NCBI GenBank assembly: GCA_031216915.1
Contig: CM062297.1
Coordinates: 362,899,704 to 362,963,703 of the forward strand
Length of the DNA: 64,000 nt
Direction: 5' to 3'
Origin: Pictodentalium vernedei
Lineage: Eukaryota; Mollusca; Scaphopoda; Dentaliida; Dentaliidae
Part shown: piece after piece, positions 53,430-63,489 of the stretch
How the letters are laid out: the number at the start of each line of letters is the position of its first letter
Position numbering within the stretch: position 1 is the stretch's first letter
Made by a program: the position numbers and the translations under genes
The notes under the pieces: model-generated
What the model was told of the DNA's origin: nothing
The model's database searches: none
The model's input: only the letters and a program-made list of their open reading frames with translations

Positions 53430-54068
53430 CTACATCTTACTGAATTCCTCCCTGGCCTCTTTATTCCCCTTTTCCACGAGAGAATCCTTCATCTCTTCCT
53501 TGATGATCTGACGAGTCTTGTTTCTCACGGCTTCTTTCATGGCTTCGTATTTTGTTTTCTCACCCAATATCACGAAGTATTCTCCGTCCAATATCCTACC
53601 GTCTTTCAACGCCATCGAGATCATTTCGGATATCATGTCGACCTTGGAGTCGGCCAAGACGCGAATCTTGTCGTGTTTCCTCGCCTTCAGATATAATTTC
53701 CTACTCAAAAAGTTTCCAAGCGTGCTAAACAATCCGGCGGCAAGAGCCAGTCCTTCTACGGTCAACACGATCGGAATGCCAACCGCGGTCGACAACAATC
53801 TGATGCTGGCCGCGTGTAAACCCATGGAAATCGTGATGAGTGTCGTGTCGATCGCGTTGACGAATTTCACGAAACGCGAATACTTCTTGAGAGAACGACG
53901 AGAATCTCTCTCTCGAGTTAGATACGTTTGGATTCTACTGATTTGATCGATGCGATACCTCTCTCCTCTTTCTTTTTCTTCTAGCGACGGTGCCGTCGGC
54001 AAAACGCCGTTCGGCTTCTCATCCTCATCATCATCTAACGTCGGATACAATTTATTTCTGGTTCTCAT
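53430..54068 (-). CDS. Membrane protein with two hydrophobic segments (outer)
   Basis: 212 residues, open. Acidic/proline N-terminus (YPTLDDDEDEKPNGVLPTAP), basic linker (YLTRERDSRRSLKKYSRF), then hydrophobic TLITISMGLHAASIRLL and VGIPIVLTVEGLALAAGLF (about residues 75-115). Then SRKLYLKARKHDKIRVLADS, MISMALKDGRILDGEYF and a charged helical end (QIIKEEMKDSLVEKGNKEAR). Known as a conserved Polinton gene of unknown function. The two segments suggest a hairpin in a membrane, possibly in the virion or the host. Confidence 0.7.
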   Translation of the reverse strand: MRTRNKLYPTLDDDEDEKPNGVLPTAPSLEEKERGERYRIDQISRIQTYLTRERDSRRSLKKYSRFVKFVNAIDTTLITISMGLHAASIRLLSTAVGIPIVLTVEGLALAAGLFSTLGNFLSRKLYLKARKHDKIRVLADSKVDMISEMISMALKDGRILDGEYFVILGEKTKYEAMKEAVRNKTRQIIKEEMKDSLVEKGNKEAREEFSKM

Positions 54069-54167
54069 TTTTGTGTTGTTTTTTTTCTTTCTATTATTAG
54101 ATAAAAAATTTATGTGTGTATTTATTTTTATTTTCTATTCTCCCTTATTTTATATCAACGAGAAAAC

Positions 54168-54542
54168 TTAGACGTATGCTTCATTGAACAATAATTTCAT
54201 GACGCATCCCTTGTCTTCTGAAGTCAGACTTTTACGCGCCAGTTTCAGTTCTTCTGAAACTGTGGGCTTGCTTCGATCCTTACAGAAGAGTAATCTCTTT
54301 CAAAACGCGATCACTTCGTCAATTTGAACGCGTTCGAATGCCGGTTCGAAATACTTGACAACCATATCTTCCCTTTCCATCGGCAGACACGAATGATTCT
54401 CGTGATCGAAGTCTAGGTGATCCCGACATCCGACGCATCGTTCTAACAAGAGGCGACCTAGTTGTTCGTTCACGCAGAATGCGTAGGCTCTCATCAGCAT
54501 TTTTAAAAGAAACCTTGCTCTAATAGTCTGGGAAGCGCTCAT
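54168..54542 (-). pseudogene. Small Cys/His protein next to the right TIR (outer)
   Basis: MSASQTIRARFLLKMLMRAY, LERCVGCRDHLDFDHENHSC, REDMVVKYFEPAFERVQIDE. See 43442. Broken. Confidence 0.6.
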
Positions 54543-54662
54543 GATTTGCGTATTGTTTTATTATCTATTCGATTTGATATATTTATTTTTTAAATAACTA
54601 TTTATTTATATTTTTTTTCTCTCTCCTATATATATCAATCACTTTTTTATTTCCTCGGGAAA

Positions 54663-55154
54663 CGTGGCAGTGAGTTTGCCGGTTCGGTATCACCTCTTTT
54701 CCATGTACCGTACAATAAGTCTATTTCTGATGTACAATCCACAAATGGATTTCCGTGTACGCCTCCATAGGGATTCAGTGTTAAAATCGTGTACAGACAC
54801 GGATGCTCCAGAATCGGCAAACCACTTTTCGACGCTGCTGCGGAATCGGCAACACGTTTTTTGCTCGCGATTTTAACACTGAATCCTATGGGGGAAACCC
54901 ATTTGCCGATTCTGTAGCAGACGATACACCTTTTTTTCCTTAAAATTTCATACATTTTTTCACTCTTGAGCGATGTGTATATAGAATCCAGTGCTGTAGA
55001 ATCGGCAAAGCCGATTCTGTAGCACCATAAAAAACGACAAATCGTGTACCTGTACACGATTTTAACACTAAATCCTATGGAGGTGTACATCGATGTACGT
55101 GTACATGTACGAAATCTTGTACATGTGCGCTGGAATCGGCCTTTATTACCTACT
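54663..55154. repeat. Outer Polinton TIR, right
   Basis: Inverted match of 13447-13940, ending ACCTACT at 55154. Confidence 0.92.
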
Positions 55155-55160
55155 CTCGTA
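55155..55160. other. Target site duplication CTCGTA, right (outer element)
   Basis: CTCGTA followed by GGCTGTGATCTTTGGGCAG, as in the uninterrupted site at 12362. Confidence 0.85.
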
Positions 55161-55590
55161 GGCTGTGATCTTTGGGCAGACTACCTTTGTAAATAACGCT
55201 GGCCTGTCTTGGCCGTTGCATTGGGTATTAGGTTAATGGTGACAGTCGATAACTCATGCGGTCCGCCACAACTTACTATATTGTAGACGACTCTTGCTAC
55301 GATATCGAACTACTAAAAAACTCCTCTCTTTGTCTCGCAGGGACATGGGCTGTGGCCCATGATTGGAATGAGCTCATCCCAATGTAGGAAACAGGCTGTG
55401 GGCTTGGGAAAGGATTTGAAACAATTACGTTGTGTAAAGGGTTAACAATGACAACCGATAAATTATTATATCCGCTACAACGAAGTTATTCCACCCTTGT
55501 TCTGACACGACTTTTTGTGTCTTCCTGCCCGTTAGCTTTTGTTATATCTAACGCCAATAGTAAAACAAATAGGTTGATAGTGCGAATTTA
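55155..55590. repeat. Host tandem repeat, second unit, right part
   Basis: Matches 12362-12800 nearly base for base, with a 7-10 bp difference near 55376. It diverges after AAATAGGTTGAT. It continues the unit interrupted at 13446. Confidence 0.82.
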
Positions 55591-57959
55591 TATAAGGTTA
55601 ACCAGACAACACAAGTGAATTAACAGCAGGTATATACCTTAGTAATCTGGTATCCATACGTAAAACGGGCATATTATTATGGTGAAAACATGCAACCACA
55701 CTGTTGGTAGTACCTGTGTGCATGATTACGAATAGGTTGGCGATCGTGCCCAACGAACGCAAGTTTGTCTAGGTGTTCAGATTCTGTTGTGCAATAGTTT
55801 CTAAAAAAATATAGTGCATAGGATGCCCTTGTATCTTAACCTGAAACTAACAGTTAATGAATTATTTTGCACCCGTAATGTTGGTTGTGTATGTGTGCAA
55901 TGGTGTGCTTCTGCATTACTGTGCGCATAATTACAACATTAACTGCCTAGCAACACTTTGACTCTTGTCTCGTAACAAGTTGTATAATGAGGTGCGTGTG
56001 TGTTTGTAAGTTGTATCAGTATCGATACCGTGTATTCTATGAGGCACTTGGAGCCTCCAGCGTGCCAATGCTCGTTTATGTCCCGTATTCTTGTTACATT
56101 CCAACAAAGAAGCATAAGTATTCTTGTATTAGAATGTTCGTGCATCCAAGGCATTGACTGTGCATTGGTGTGTGAACAAGGTCACACATGGACAGCCAAT
56201 GCTAACTATCTTTGTTTGTGCGTATTCTAGTCTTATATATACTTGGGTGAAAGGGGTCCTTGTAATGCATTTGTATACCCTGTACTCAGAGGAGCCAACT
56301 GGAGTGACCATCAGCCCTGCAGTGTGTTGTATAGAGAAACATAACTTTGTACATTTATGTATATAGGTGTAACTGTTTTATGATATCGCTTCGTATATGG
56401 ATTGGAAATTGAGGAGCGAAAGCGCATTATTCCGACTATTTCCCGAGATTATGGATTTGCAGATGCACTTAGCAGTATGTGTAATCTTCATGACGTAACT
56501 TTTACTTTTCCAGCTCAAGATCTGTCTCCCGTACATCAGTCTAAAACTCTATTTTGTTGGGAAACATGACTATCAGCCTGAGATAAACCAAATAAACACA
56601 TTATACTAAAATACATGCCAGTAACAGTGAGTTGATGTGGTCACAAATGACTAGTTATCTCGCCCACATGCTTACCAGCACTAAGTAAAGCTAGGAGCTC
56701 AAGTGAGTTCGGCAGCTATTGCCCCAAGGCCTATCTCAAAATCCCACTATCATTCGAATTATCATGGTGCCAGCTTTCTACCTTACACTTGTGACTAACA
56801 GCACACATCAGCACATGGAGTGATACGCGCGTTAGTGCCGGTGCTTTTAAACAATCATGCGTACACGAGTGTAGTTGTGTACGTGTGTGTGGGAGGGAGG
56901 GGAAGCTGGCGTGCGTGTTAGGGCCAGTGGGCATTGGTACTGGTGTGCGGATATGTGGATGTGTTAAATTAAGACCATACTCTGGCGGACTAAGAATGTT
57001 TGTCCAACACATCGCCGCGCAACTGCGACGTCCTTTCATTTCTTCTTTTCCCTTTCGTTTGTTTCGCACTTTTGGAAAGGAAGATTATCGAATGGGACCC
57101 GTCGCACTTGGCAGGTTCCTTTGACATCACTAAATGCAAACTCTTTCTTGACAAGATGAGGTTATTTTGCTAGCCCCACACGATCACACTGTGGCGCAGT
57201 GGGTTTATGTGTTACAGTATACTTAGTTTTCACCTGGATCCATCAACGCGATGTGCTGCACGGAATATTCGTACATTATCCCTGAATACAGTGAGGATGG
57301 TCGCGCTTTCCCGTGATTATATTCACTGTGTTCGGACAGAGTCTTATTTCGATTGAGCTTAAGTTAATTATACCTTCGGAGTGTTACTGGTATCTGAATA
57401 AAACTAAATTTGCCTTAGCATTAAATGAACTTCATATTTGGCACCCACCTTTTCGTCAGGACTCTCGGTCAGCTATTGGCTTCACGTAAGTGGCCAAGCT
57501 GTAATCTCTTTATGCAATCACAACCTGTGACTTTGTCACTGTGCTCACAATGTCTTACTATAGAGTGAACAGTTGTTTAGCTGCAATGTTAAGTTATCAT
57601 CCCAACTCCAAATCCTAAAGTTAAATAAAGATATGTTCTAAATAACGTTGATTCGGTTGCTGGGTTCCTATAATCTATATAACAGAAACTCAGCAATTAT
57701 GTTGTTGCTTTTCTTTGTGCTTTTTTATGTTTTGTTTATATGTTCAGCATTTGTTATTCAATATTCCTTAATTACTTTTTTCTCCTTTCTGTCAAAACAC
57801 ATCCCTGTTCTTTCTGTCAAAATACATCCTTGTCCTGATATAAGTTGTCAGTTGATAGTATTTGTGCAACCTTGTCCTATGGCGCTCTGGTAGTTTGTGT
57901 TCTCGTATGTAGTGCGGGACCTACCTATCATCAAATCAACAGTAAAAAATTATCTATAA
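55591..57959. other. Non-coding stretch, nothing recognised
   Basis: Unique-looking sequence. Open frames up to about 110 codons on either strand have no domain signature and uneven composition (TG/CA-rich tracts near 56870-56960). No repeat edge was identified before the LINE. Confidence 0.45.
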
Positions 57960-57971
57960 ATAGATAAAACA

Positions 57972-58244
57972 ATGTGTAATATAGAAACATATAGAATGAG
58001 AGTAGGTCTCGTCATTGTTCGTGCACATAGGGGTGTAAATAGGAAACGCTTGCTCGATTTGCCATGCTTCATCTTTGCGAACCTTCTACTTAAAAACCAG
58101 TGTAAAGGGCTGACCTTAATGTTAGCTGTGATGCACTTGCTCGGAGCCCCAAAAGATGACCTGGCATACACTGTAAACTCACAACTAACAGAAACACGAA
58201 CCCTCGATTGGGTACCTGTGCCCTTGCTTTTTTCCCTAATCTAA
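57972..58244 (+). pseudogene. N-terminal leader of LINE polyprotein
   Basis: MCNIETYRMRVGLVIVRAHR, RKRLLDLPCFIFANLLLKNQ, CKGLTL. Homologous to 4487-4221 on the minus strand. A stop or frame change separates it from the 2A frame. Confidence 0.6.
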
Positions 58245-58294
58245 TGGTTTAATCGAGCAATTCCAACCTGATATTAGCCAACGAACCAGAGTCC

Positions 58295-59350
58295 TTGCAT
58301 TACTCGGAGCATCTCAATTTGCCGCCGACATTAATTATTTGCCTATGTGTATCAATGCTCTTACTCCTTTCAGGTGACATTGAACGTAACCCAGGGCCTG
58401 CGAATGAATCTTCGTCAGCATTGGAGGGAATTAAAATTCTTCATATGAACATTCAAAGTTTAAAACCTAAAATTGATATTTTGCAATGTGAAATGCCTGT
58501 GTACGATATATGTGCTTTTACAGAAACTTGGTTGAGATCCTCCGACGATAGCTCTGATTTTCACATCAGTGGATTTCAAAATGTACTTAGGAAAGATCGC
58601 CCTACTAGAGGTGGGGGTATCGCAGTCTATATTAAGCCTGGGATCTCCTTCAAAGTTAGGTCGGACCTTGAAGTATTTCCACTGGAATGTATGTGGATTG
58701 AAGTTCATAGCGTTACGAAACCCTTCTTGCTTGGTGTTATTTACCGTCCCCCCAATAGCTGTAATGAACTCTGGGACGCGATTAGCACGTCAATTGAAAG
58801 AGCTAAGGATTCAGGAATCCCTGATCTGATTGTAACTGGCGACTTTAACGATAATTTACTTTCATGTAACAAAGGAAAATTTCGCGACGTTGCTGACTAC
58901 TTCAATCTTCGACAAGTAGTAACCGAACCTACATACTTTACAGAGTCATCAGAAAGTTTATTAGATTTATTTGCCGTCAGTAGTACAGTAGAAGTTATAT
59001 CGTGTGATGTAGCTGATCCCTTCATACCTGACCTAATAAGATACCACAGTCCAGTTCACATTGAAGTAAGTCTTAAGAAAATTACACCAAAAACATTTAA
59101 ACGTAGAATTTGGCTTTATGATGAAGGTGATTTTGCAGGACTGAATGAATCATTGTCAAATACTCAATGGGATAGTATCTTTTCAAATGCAAACCTAGAC
59201 ACAGTGGTCAATAATCTTAGTTCTAAAATTCTTGAACATGCAGCCGCATACATTCCAAATAAAACCGTTACTATACGGAAAAATGAAAATCAATGGATCC
59301 ACAATAAAATAAGGTTGCTAATACGTCAAAAATGCGTGCTTATCGTCTAG
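58295..59350 (+). CDS. LINE 2A + AP-endonuclease
   Basis: 351 codons open. After the 2A: ILHMNIQSLKPKIDILQ, FTETWLRSSDDS (catalytic Glu), DRPTRGGGIAVYI, FLLGVIYRPPNS, VTGDFNDNLLSCNKGKF, SLLDLFAVSST, RYHSPVHIEV. Then the linker WLYDEGDFAGLNESL to QWIHNKIRLLIRQK. The frame is lost near 59325-59335; the continuation MRAYRLVKSNGRPEAW lies in the next frame. Endonuclease core residues look intact. Confidence 0.87.
   Translation: MHYSEHLNLPPTLIICLCVSMLLLLSGDIERNPGPANESSSALEGIKILHMNIQSLKPKIDILQCEMPVYDICAFTETWLRSSDDSSDFHISGFQNVLRKDRPTRGGGIAVYIKPGISFKVRSDLEVFPLECMWIEVHSVTKPFLLGVIYRPPNSCNELWDAISTSIERAKDSGIPDLIVTGDFNDNLLSCNKGKFRDVADYFNLRQVVTEPTYFTESSESLLDLFAVSSTVEVISCDVADPFIPDLIRYHSPVHIEVSLKKITPKTFKRRIWLYDEGDFAGLNESLSNTQWDSIFSNANLDTVVNNLSSKILEHAAAYIPNKTVTIRKNENQWIHNKIRLLIRQKCVLIV
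58373..58399 (+). other. 2A ribosome-skipping motif
   Basis: Codons read GDIERNPGP, matching D-x-E-x-N-P-G-P, after a hydrophobic signal-like stretch (LIICLCVSMLLLLS). Same position relative to the endonuclease as in the LINE at 4069. Confidence 0.85.
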
Positions 59351-59673
59351 TCAAATCGAATGGCCGGCCCGAGGCTTGGGCCAAATATCGCACTAAACGG
59401 AATGAAGTTGTTTCTGCCATTAGAAAAGCGAAAGCCAGCTATCACAACAAAATTCAGAACATACTAAACAATAGTAGTACGTCTCAATCATCGTGGTGGA
59501 AGACACTAAAGTTACTTCAGGGGAATAAAGTCAATGAAATTCCAAATATGCTCCATGCGAACAAAATTATCTCCCACAACACGGATAAGGCAGAAGTCTT
59601 ATTTCTGTAGTATCGCGACGTTGATGACACACAAGCACATCTCCCGTCTCAGAATTTTTCGGAACGTCCCCTG
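59332..59673 (+). pseudogene. LINE linker region
   Basis: RPEAWAKYRTKRNEVVSAIR, KAKASYHNKIQNILN, QSSWWKTLKLLQGNKVNEIP. Ends at a TAG (59608-59610) in the frame that continues as the RT region at 59674. Confidence 0.8.
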
Positions 59674-60926
59674 ATGAGTAATATATTAATTTCACAAAAA
59701 GATGTACGTGACTCTCTTAAATCACTCAAAATTTCAAAAGCTTCTGGTCCGGATCTGATGAGTCCACGACTCTTAAAGGAGTGCACACCCTCCCTGACCG
59801 AACCTCTTACGCGATTATTTAACGTTCTGCTCAAGCATTCATATTTCCCCCTACAATGGAAGAAAGCTAATGTTGTGCCAATCTTGAAAAAAGATCCCCC
59901 CAATCTGGTGTCTAATTACCGTCCGATATCATTACTGAGCTGTGTAGGGAAGGTCTTTGAAAGGTGTGTGTTTAAACACTTGTGCTATTTTTTGGACATG
60001 AACAAGATACTTAGTCCTTTCCAATCAGGTTTCACCCCCACATGATTCAACAGTACTTCAGCTCACTGATATATATGATGCATTCAGTCGTGCACGAAGG
60101 TAAAGATGTGAGGGTTATATTTTGCGATGTCAGCAAAGCTTTTGACAAGGTTTGGCACAAGGGTTTGATCTATAAATTGAACAAAATTGGTATTACCGGC
60201 GAACTGCTTGATTTTTTGAAATCCTATCTCAATGATCGACTACAAAGAGTAGTTATAAATGCGGATGTGTCGTCCTGGAAACCAGTCAATTCCGGTGTTC
60301 CCCAAGGATCTATTCTTGGACCGCTTCTCTTCCTGATATATATAAATGATATTACTTCAGATCTAACAAGTAGCATTCGACTATTTGCGGATGACACAAC
60401 ATTGTATTTAATCGTTGACAACCATGATCGAGCTGCCCGTATCTTGAATAATGATTTGATGAAACTTGAGCAATGGTCGAAAACATGGCTGGTAGAATTT
60501 AACCCTCTAAAAACTGAAGCTATGACTATATCGCGCAAAAAAGACCAGACTGGGCACCCGACATTAATAATGGCTAATACTAACATTGATGAAGTTGAGG
60601 AACATAAACACTTGGGTGTTATCTTTAACTCACGGTGCACGTGGGATCATCATATTGATTATATTTGTACAAAGGCATGGCCACGTCTTGATCTAATTAG
60701 GAAACAGAAATTCACTCTGGATCGAAAAACATTAGAGAAAATCTACTTTGCATTCGTCCGACCTCTGCTTGAATATGCAGATACAGTGTGGGACAATTGC
60801 ACTGAACAAGATTCGACGAAGCTTGAAAGCATTCAAATTGCAGCAGCGCGTATTATAACAGGAGCAACTCTCAGTGCCAGCAAAGCCTCGCTATACGTAG
60901 AAACTGGGGGCGGGGGAGAATCTTAA
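59674..60926 (+). pseudogene. LINE reverse transcriptase
   Basis: RT blocks: ISKASGPDLMSPRLLKE, LQWKKANVVPILKKD, NYRPISLLSCVGKVFERC, SPFQSGFTP; then FCDVSKAFDKVWHKGLIYKL (motif A), SGVPQGSILGPLLFLIYIND (motif B), RLFADDTTLYLI (motif C, catalytic Asp pair), WLVEFNPLKTEAMTIS and KHLGVIFNSRCTWDHHI. Frame changes lie near 60040-60095 and at a G tract near 60906-60916. Catalytic residues are present, unlike in the LINE at 1937. Confidence 0.9.
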
Positions 60927-61536
60927 AACTAGACGGGAAAAGCATAAATTGATACAGTACTTCAAAATGGTTCATAATATGGTTCCCCCTTACATATCCA
61001 ATATCATCCCTCCACCTGTTTCGTTTACTCAATCTCGTGACCTTCGTACAGCTAGAGATCTCCGTCTTCCGTCTTGTCGAACCAAGAATTATCAATCCTC
61101 CTTACCTCCAACAACAAAATTATGGAACGACCTCCCTCTGAACATCAGAGACAATTGTTCCCTACCTGAGTTTAAAAATTATATAAACCGGAATACTCGC
61201 CGACCGCCACAATTTTTAGCCTTAGCAAGTTCACGGAAGGCACAGATATATCATTGTAGACTACGATTACGATGTAGTAATCTTAATGAACACCTTTTTG
61301 AAAACCACTTAGCAGATACACCATTATGTGCGTGTGGTGAACGTGAGACGACCGAACATTTCTTACTGAGATGTCACATCCTTGACCAGGTACGAAGCAA
61401 TACGCTTGGGCTACTTCCCTACACTATTGACTGCAATACTTTGTTGTATGGGACTGAAGATTACAATACTAGGGATAATCGAGTAATATTCGAAACAGTA
61501 CATAAGTTCATGTTAAACTCGGGCAGGTTCACCTGA
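60927..61536 (+). pseudogene. LINE C-terminal domain with Cys/His cluster
   Basis: KLIQYFKMVHNMVPPYISNI, TTKLWNDLPLNIRDNCSLPE, FKNYINRN, then CACGERETTEHFLLRC, a Cys-x-Cys-x8-His-x4-Cys pattern typical of CR1-group elements, probably nucleic-acid binding. Open from 60949 to the stop at 61534-61536. Confidence 0.82.
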
Positions 61537-62475
61537 CTATACAGCCTAAATACATGTCTTTCCACTCGAATATCAGTTATCGACTCGGAATTATCTGTTA
61601 TTAGCACCCTGACTGCGATGATTATATTTATGTACAATTTTAATAACACAGTTGCCCCCAGTGTTTCCAACAAGACCCCCTACTCATTGACGACCTCATG
61701 ATAACACATTTGCCGGGATTCCTGGGGCAAGGCGGCCATTCGTGACAGCAACTGACACAGGACACTTTCTTAACTTCTATACTTCTGTTCATCCAAGGTA
61801 TGGCCAGTTAAACGACACAGTTAAACCATATACGCTTGTCTGTTGCGGACTCGTTGTGGATGTGGTCACCTCGGGTGAGAGAGTGATGCGCTTACATTTG
61901 CGGTGGTTATAGGCATTGCGTGACTATCTCAAGGGATGAATGGGCGTATATGGTATTTGCAATCCTAACATGTATGGCCCTGAAGCGTTGTATCCAGTAA
62001 GATGCAACTGGCATGTAAATCTTCTTTTCTTTTTTTATTGAAGGTGTATCCTCCACTACGTGAACATGACCTCAAATTTTCTAACCATGCTGTGGAATTC
62101 AATATAACGCAAAGATTTTTTTCTATTTTGAAACTTAATACCTTGGATGAAATTTAAATCTACTTTTATTTCTAACTTCCTTCATAGTATTTCCAGTATT
62201 TGATATCCTAGTAAATGTATACATGTAGTTACCATCCCGTCCTCTGTATCTGTAAATGACTCACGAGTGGAAACGACCTTGTAAAAGTTTATTGCTTACT
62301 GTCGGATCCACACAAACTTTATTGTTATTGAATGTAACTCAACGAAATTGGAAATAAATACTGTTCAAACTAAAACAGGTAGTTGGATGTATTTGGTGCT
62401 TAGCAAACTTTGAGTAGTATGTATACCCATGCAGTGAATTGACAAAAATTCAACTACAAACATGAATGAATGAAA
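61537..62475 (+). other. Presumed 3' untranslated region of the LINE
   Basis: No coding sequence. Ends near a short GAATGAATGAAA tract. Confidence 0.5.
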
Positions 62476-62478
62476 GGT

Positions 62479-62530
62479 TTTAGCGCGCCGAAGGCGCGCA
62501 GGGACGATGTGGGATTTACAAATCCCTTGC
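62479..62530. repeat. Two consecutive hairpins
   Basis: GCGCGCC-GAA-GGCGCGC (62483-62499), then GGGATTT-AC-AAATCCC (62511-62526). Markedly GC-rich against the surroundings. Confidence 0.6.
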
Positions 62531-62639
62531 GACGCGGTTAGCCTTATTTTATTTCACTTGGATCTTGGATCACACAGGCCTAGCTTTCCTATTGCCTCAA
62601 ATGGGGTCTGAATGGGGTATGCACGCGGTTAGAATTCCT

Positions 62640-63050
62640 GGCAGTTTGCATTGGAGTGATAGATTATCAAAGACCAAACCCTCAAAGCCATTAAGACTAT
62701 TGGAGAGTGGGCTCTATTCGGTTCCAGCTTGGCGATGGTAGAGGTTTGAGTCCCACCATGGTGGCGAGCCAGAATATAATGTTGTGCGATGGCAATTTTA
62801 AGGGAAAAGGAAAAAAGAAAACCAAACAGCAACGCCGGTTTGGTAGCGGCCCCGGTATATGACCATAGCGGTTACAAAAAAGGAATGGAGAAAGCTCCAA
62901 CAGTTTAGTTTGAAAAAAACCGGGAGTCATCCATCAAGCCTTCAGGGAGATAGGATGCCGTATGTGATTTTGAGGTATCTGGTTATCCTTCGGGGATTCC
63001 AAATAACCTCCACCCCCCCCCCCCAAAAAAAAAAAAAAAAAAAAAAAAAA
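62640..63050 (+). mobile_element. SINE-like sequence with pol III box candidates and A tail
   Basis: A box-A-like TGGAGAGTGG (62701-62710) and a B box-like GGTTTGAGTCC (62743-62753) are about 33 bp apart. A C11-A26 run ends the interval (63014-63050). Spacing fits a tRNA-derived SINE head, but no tRNA fold can be drawn confidently and no target duplication was found. Confidence 0.35.
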
Positions 63051-63150
63051 GCCCTTAAAAGGGCTGTTTGCTGGCAAGATTGTTTCAATCCTTGCCTTGG
63101 TCTTGTTAGGTTTTCTGCACATCTTTGCTTGAGGATTGTTTCAATCCCTC
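63050..63150. repeat. Cluster of three small hairpins
   Basis: AGCCCTT-AAGGGCT type (63050-63065), GGCAAGATTG...CAATCCTTGCC (63073-63096) and GAGGATTG...CAATCCCTC (63131-63150). The last two share the loop GATTGTTTCAATC. Confidence 0.5.
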
Positions 63151-63489
63151 ATAGTATGTCATTCAGTTTGGTCGTGTGTCTGATGAGATAGAGGAGGGAG
63201 AAAAGATAGAGAGCTGGAAATTAGAGCAATTCGGTTTTTAATTTACACCTTTTCCGTCCTTTTGGATGGGGAAGCCAGCATTTTTTCCCCGAGATTTATA
63301 TCTCAAGGAGGGGAGACCCGGCAGCAGGTGGAGATTTTCCTCGCTGTTTGCAACTCCCACTGGTAACAGAGGCAAGCTTTCGTGCGTATCGTGTCACCCG
63401 CAGCCAGTTCTAAATTTAGGTCACAGAATAACTGGCTCACCCCATCACAATGATGTAATCTTTAACCCTTTCGATAGACATGCCCCAGA
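63151..63489. other. Non-coding stretch
   Basis: No gene recognised. Probably includes the 3' untranslated part of the minus-strand LINE that follows. Confidence 0.4.

Larger units (their letters stand above)
13447..55154 (+). mobile_element. Outer Polinton with a nested Polinton inside
   Basis: One insertion bounded by ~494 bp TIRs (13447-13940 and 54663-55154) and the duplication CTCGTA. Without the nested material (20380-44418) it measures about 17.7 kb, ordinary for a Polinton. It carries the diagnostic set: protein-primed DNA polymerase B, retroviral-type integrase, adenain-like protease, FtsK/A32-type packaging ATPase, double jelly-roll major capsid protein and penton. It also carries a fibre, a phospholipase A2 and, uniquely here, BIR and RING parts. 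It is a fossil with about ten or more breaks. The TIRs are nearly identical by eye, so it looks young. Confidence 0.93.
57960..62475 (+). mobile_element. CR1/L2-type LINE with 2A peptide, nearly full length
   Basis: Plus-strand non-LTR retrotransposon: basic leader (57972), 2A motif (58373), endonuclease (58430-59060), linker, reverse transcriptase (59674-60926) and a C-terminal domain ending in a Cys/His cluster (61536). About 940 bp of 3' sequence follows, ending near GAATGAATGAAA (62464-62475), a (TGAA)n-like tail as in L2 elements. It has about four frame changes and one in-frame stop, so it is inactive but readable. The 5' limit and tail are estimates. Related to the LINE at 1937-4500. 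Confidence 0.87.

Noticed and set aside
13447-55154. Three or four independent tandem Polinton insertions
   Set aside because: Only two pairs of target duplications exist, and the middle unit has a left TIR but no right TIR. Its right half follows the outer element, so one nested insertion plus unequal recombination explains everything.
56731-57124. Reading frames on both strands near 56.7-57.1 kb
   Set aside because: TG/CA-rich low-complexity sequence, with overlapping open frames on opposite strands and no recognisable family.
62701-62760. tRNA gene
   Set aside because: Only box-like motifs are present; no cloverleaf can be drawn. Kept as a weak SINE candidate.
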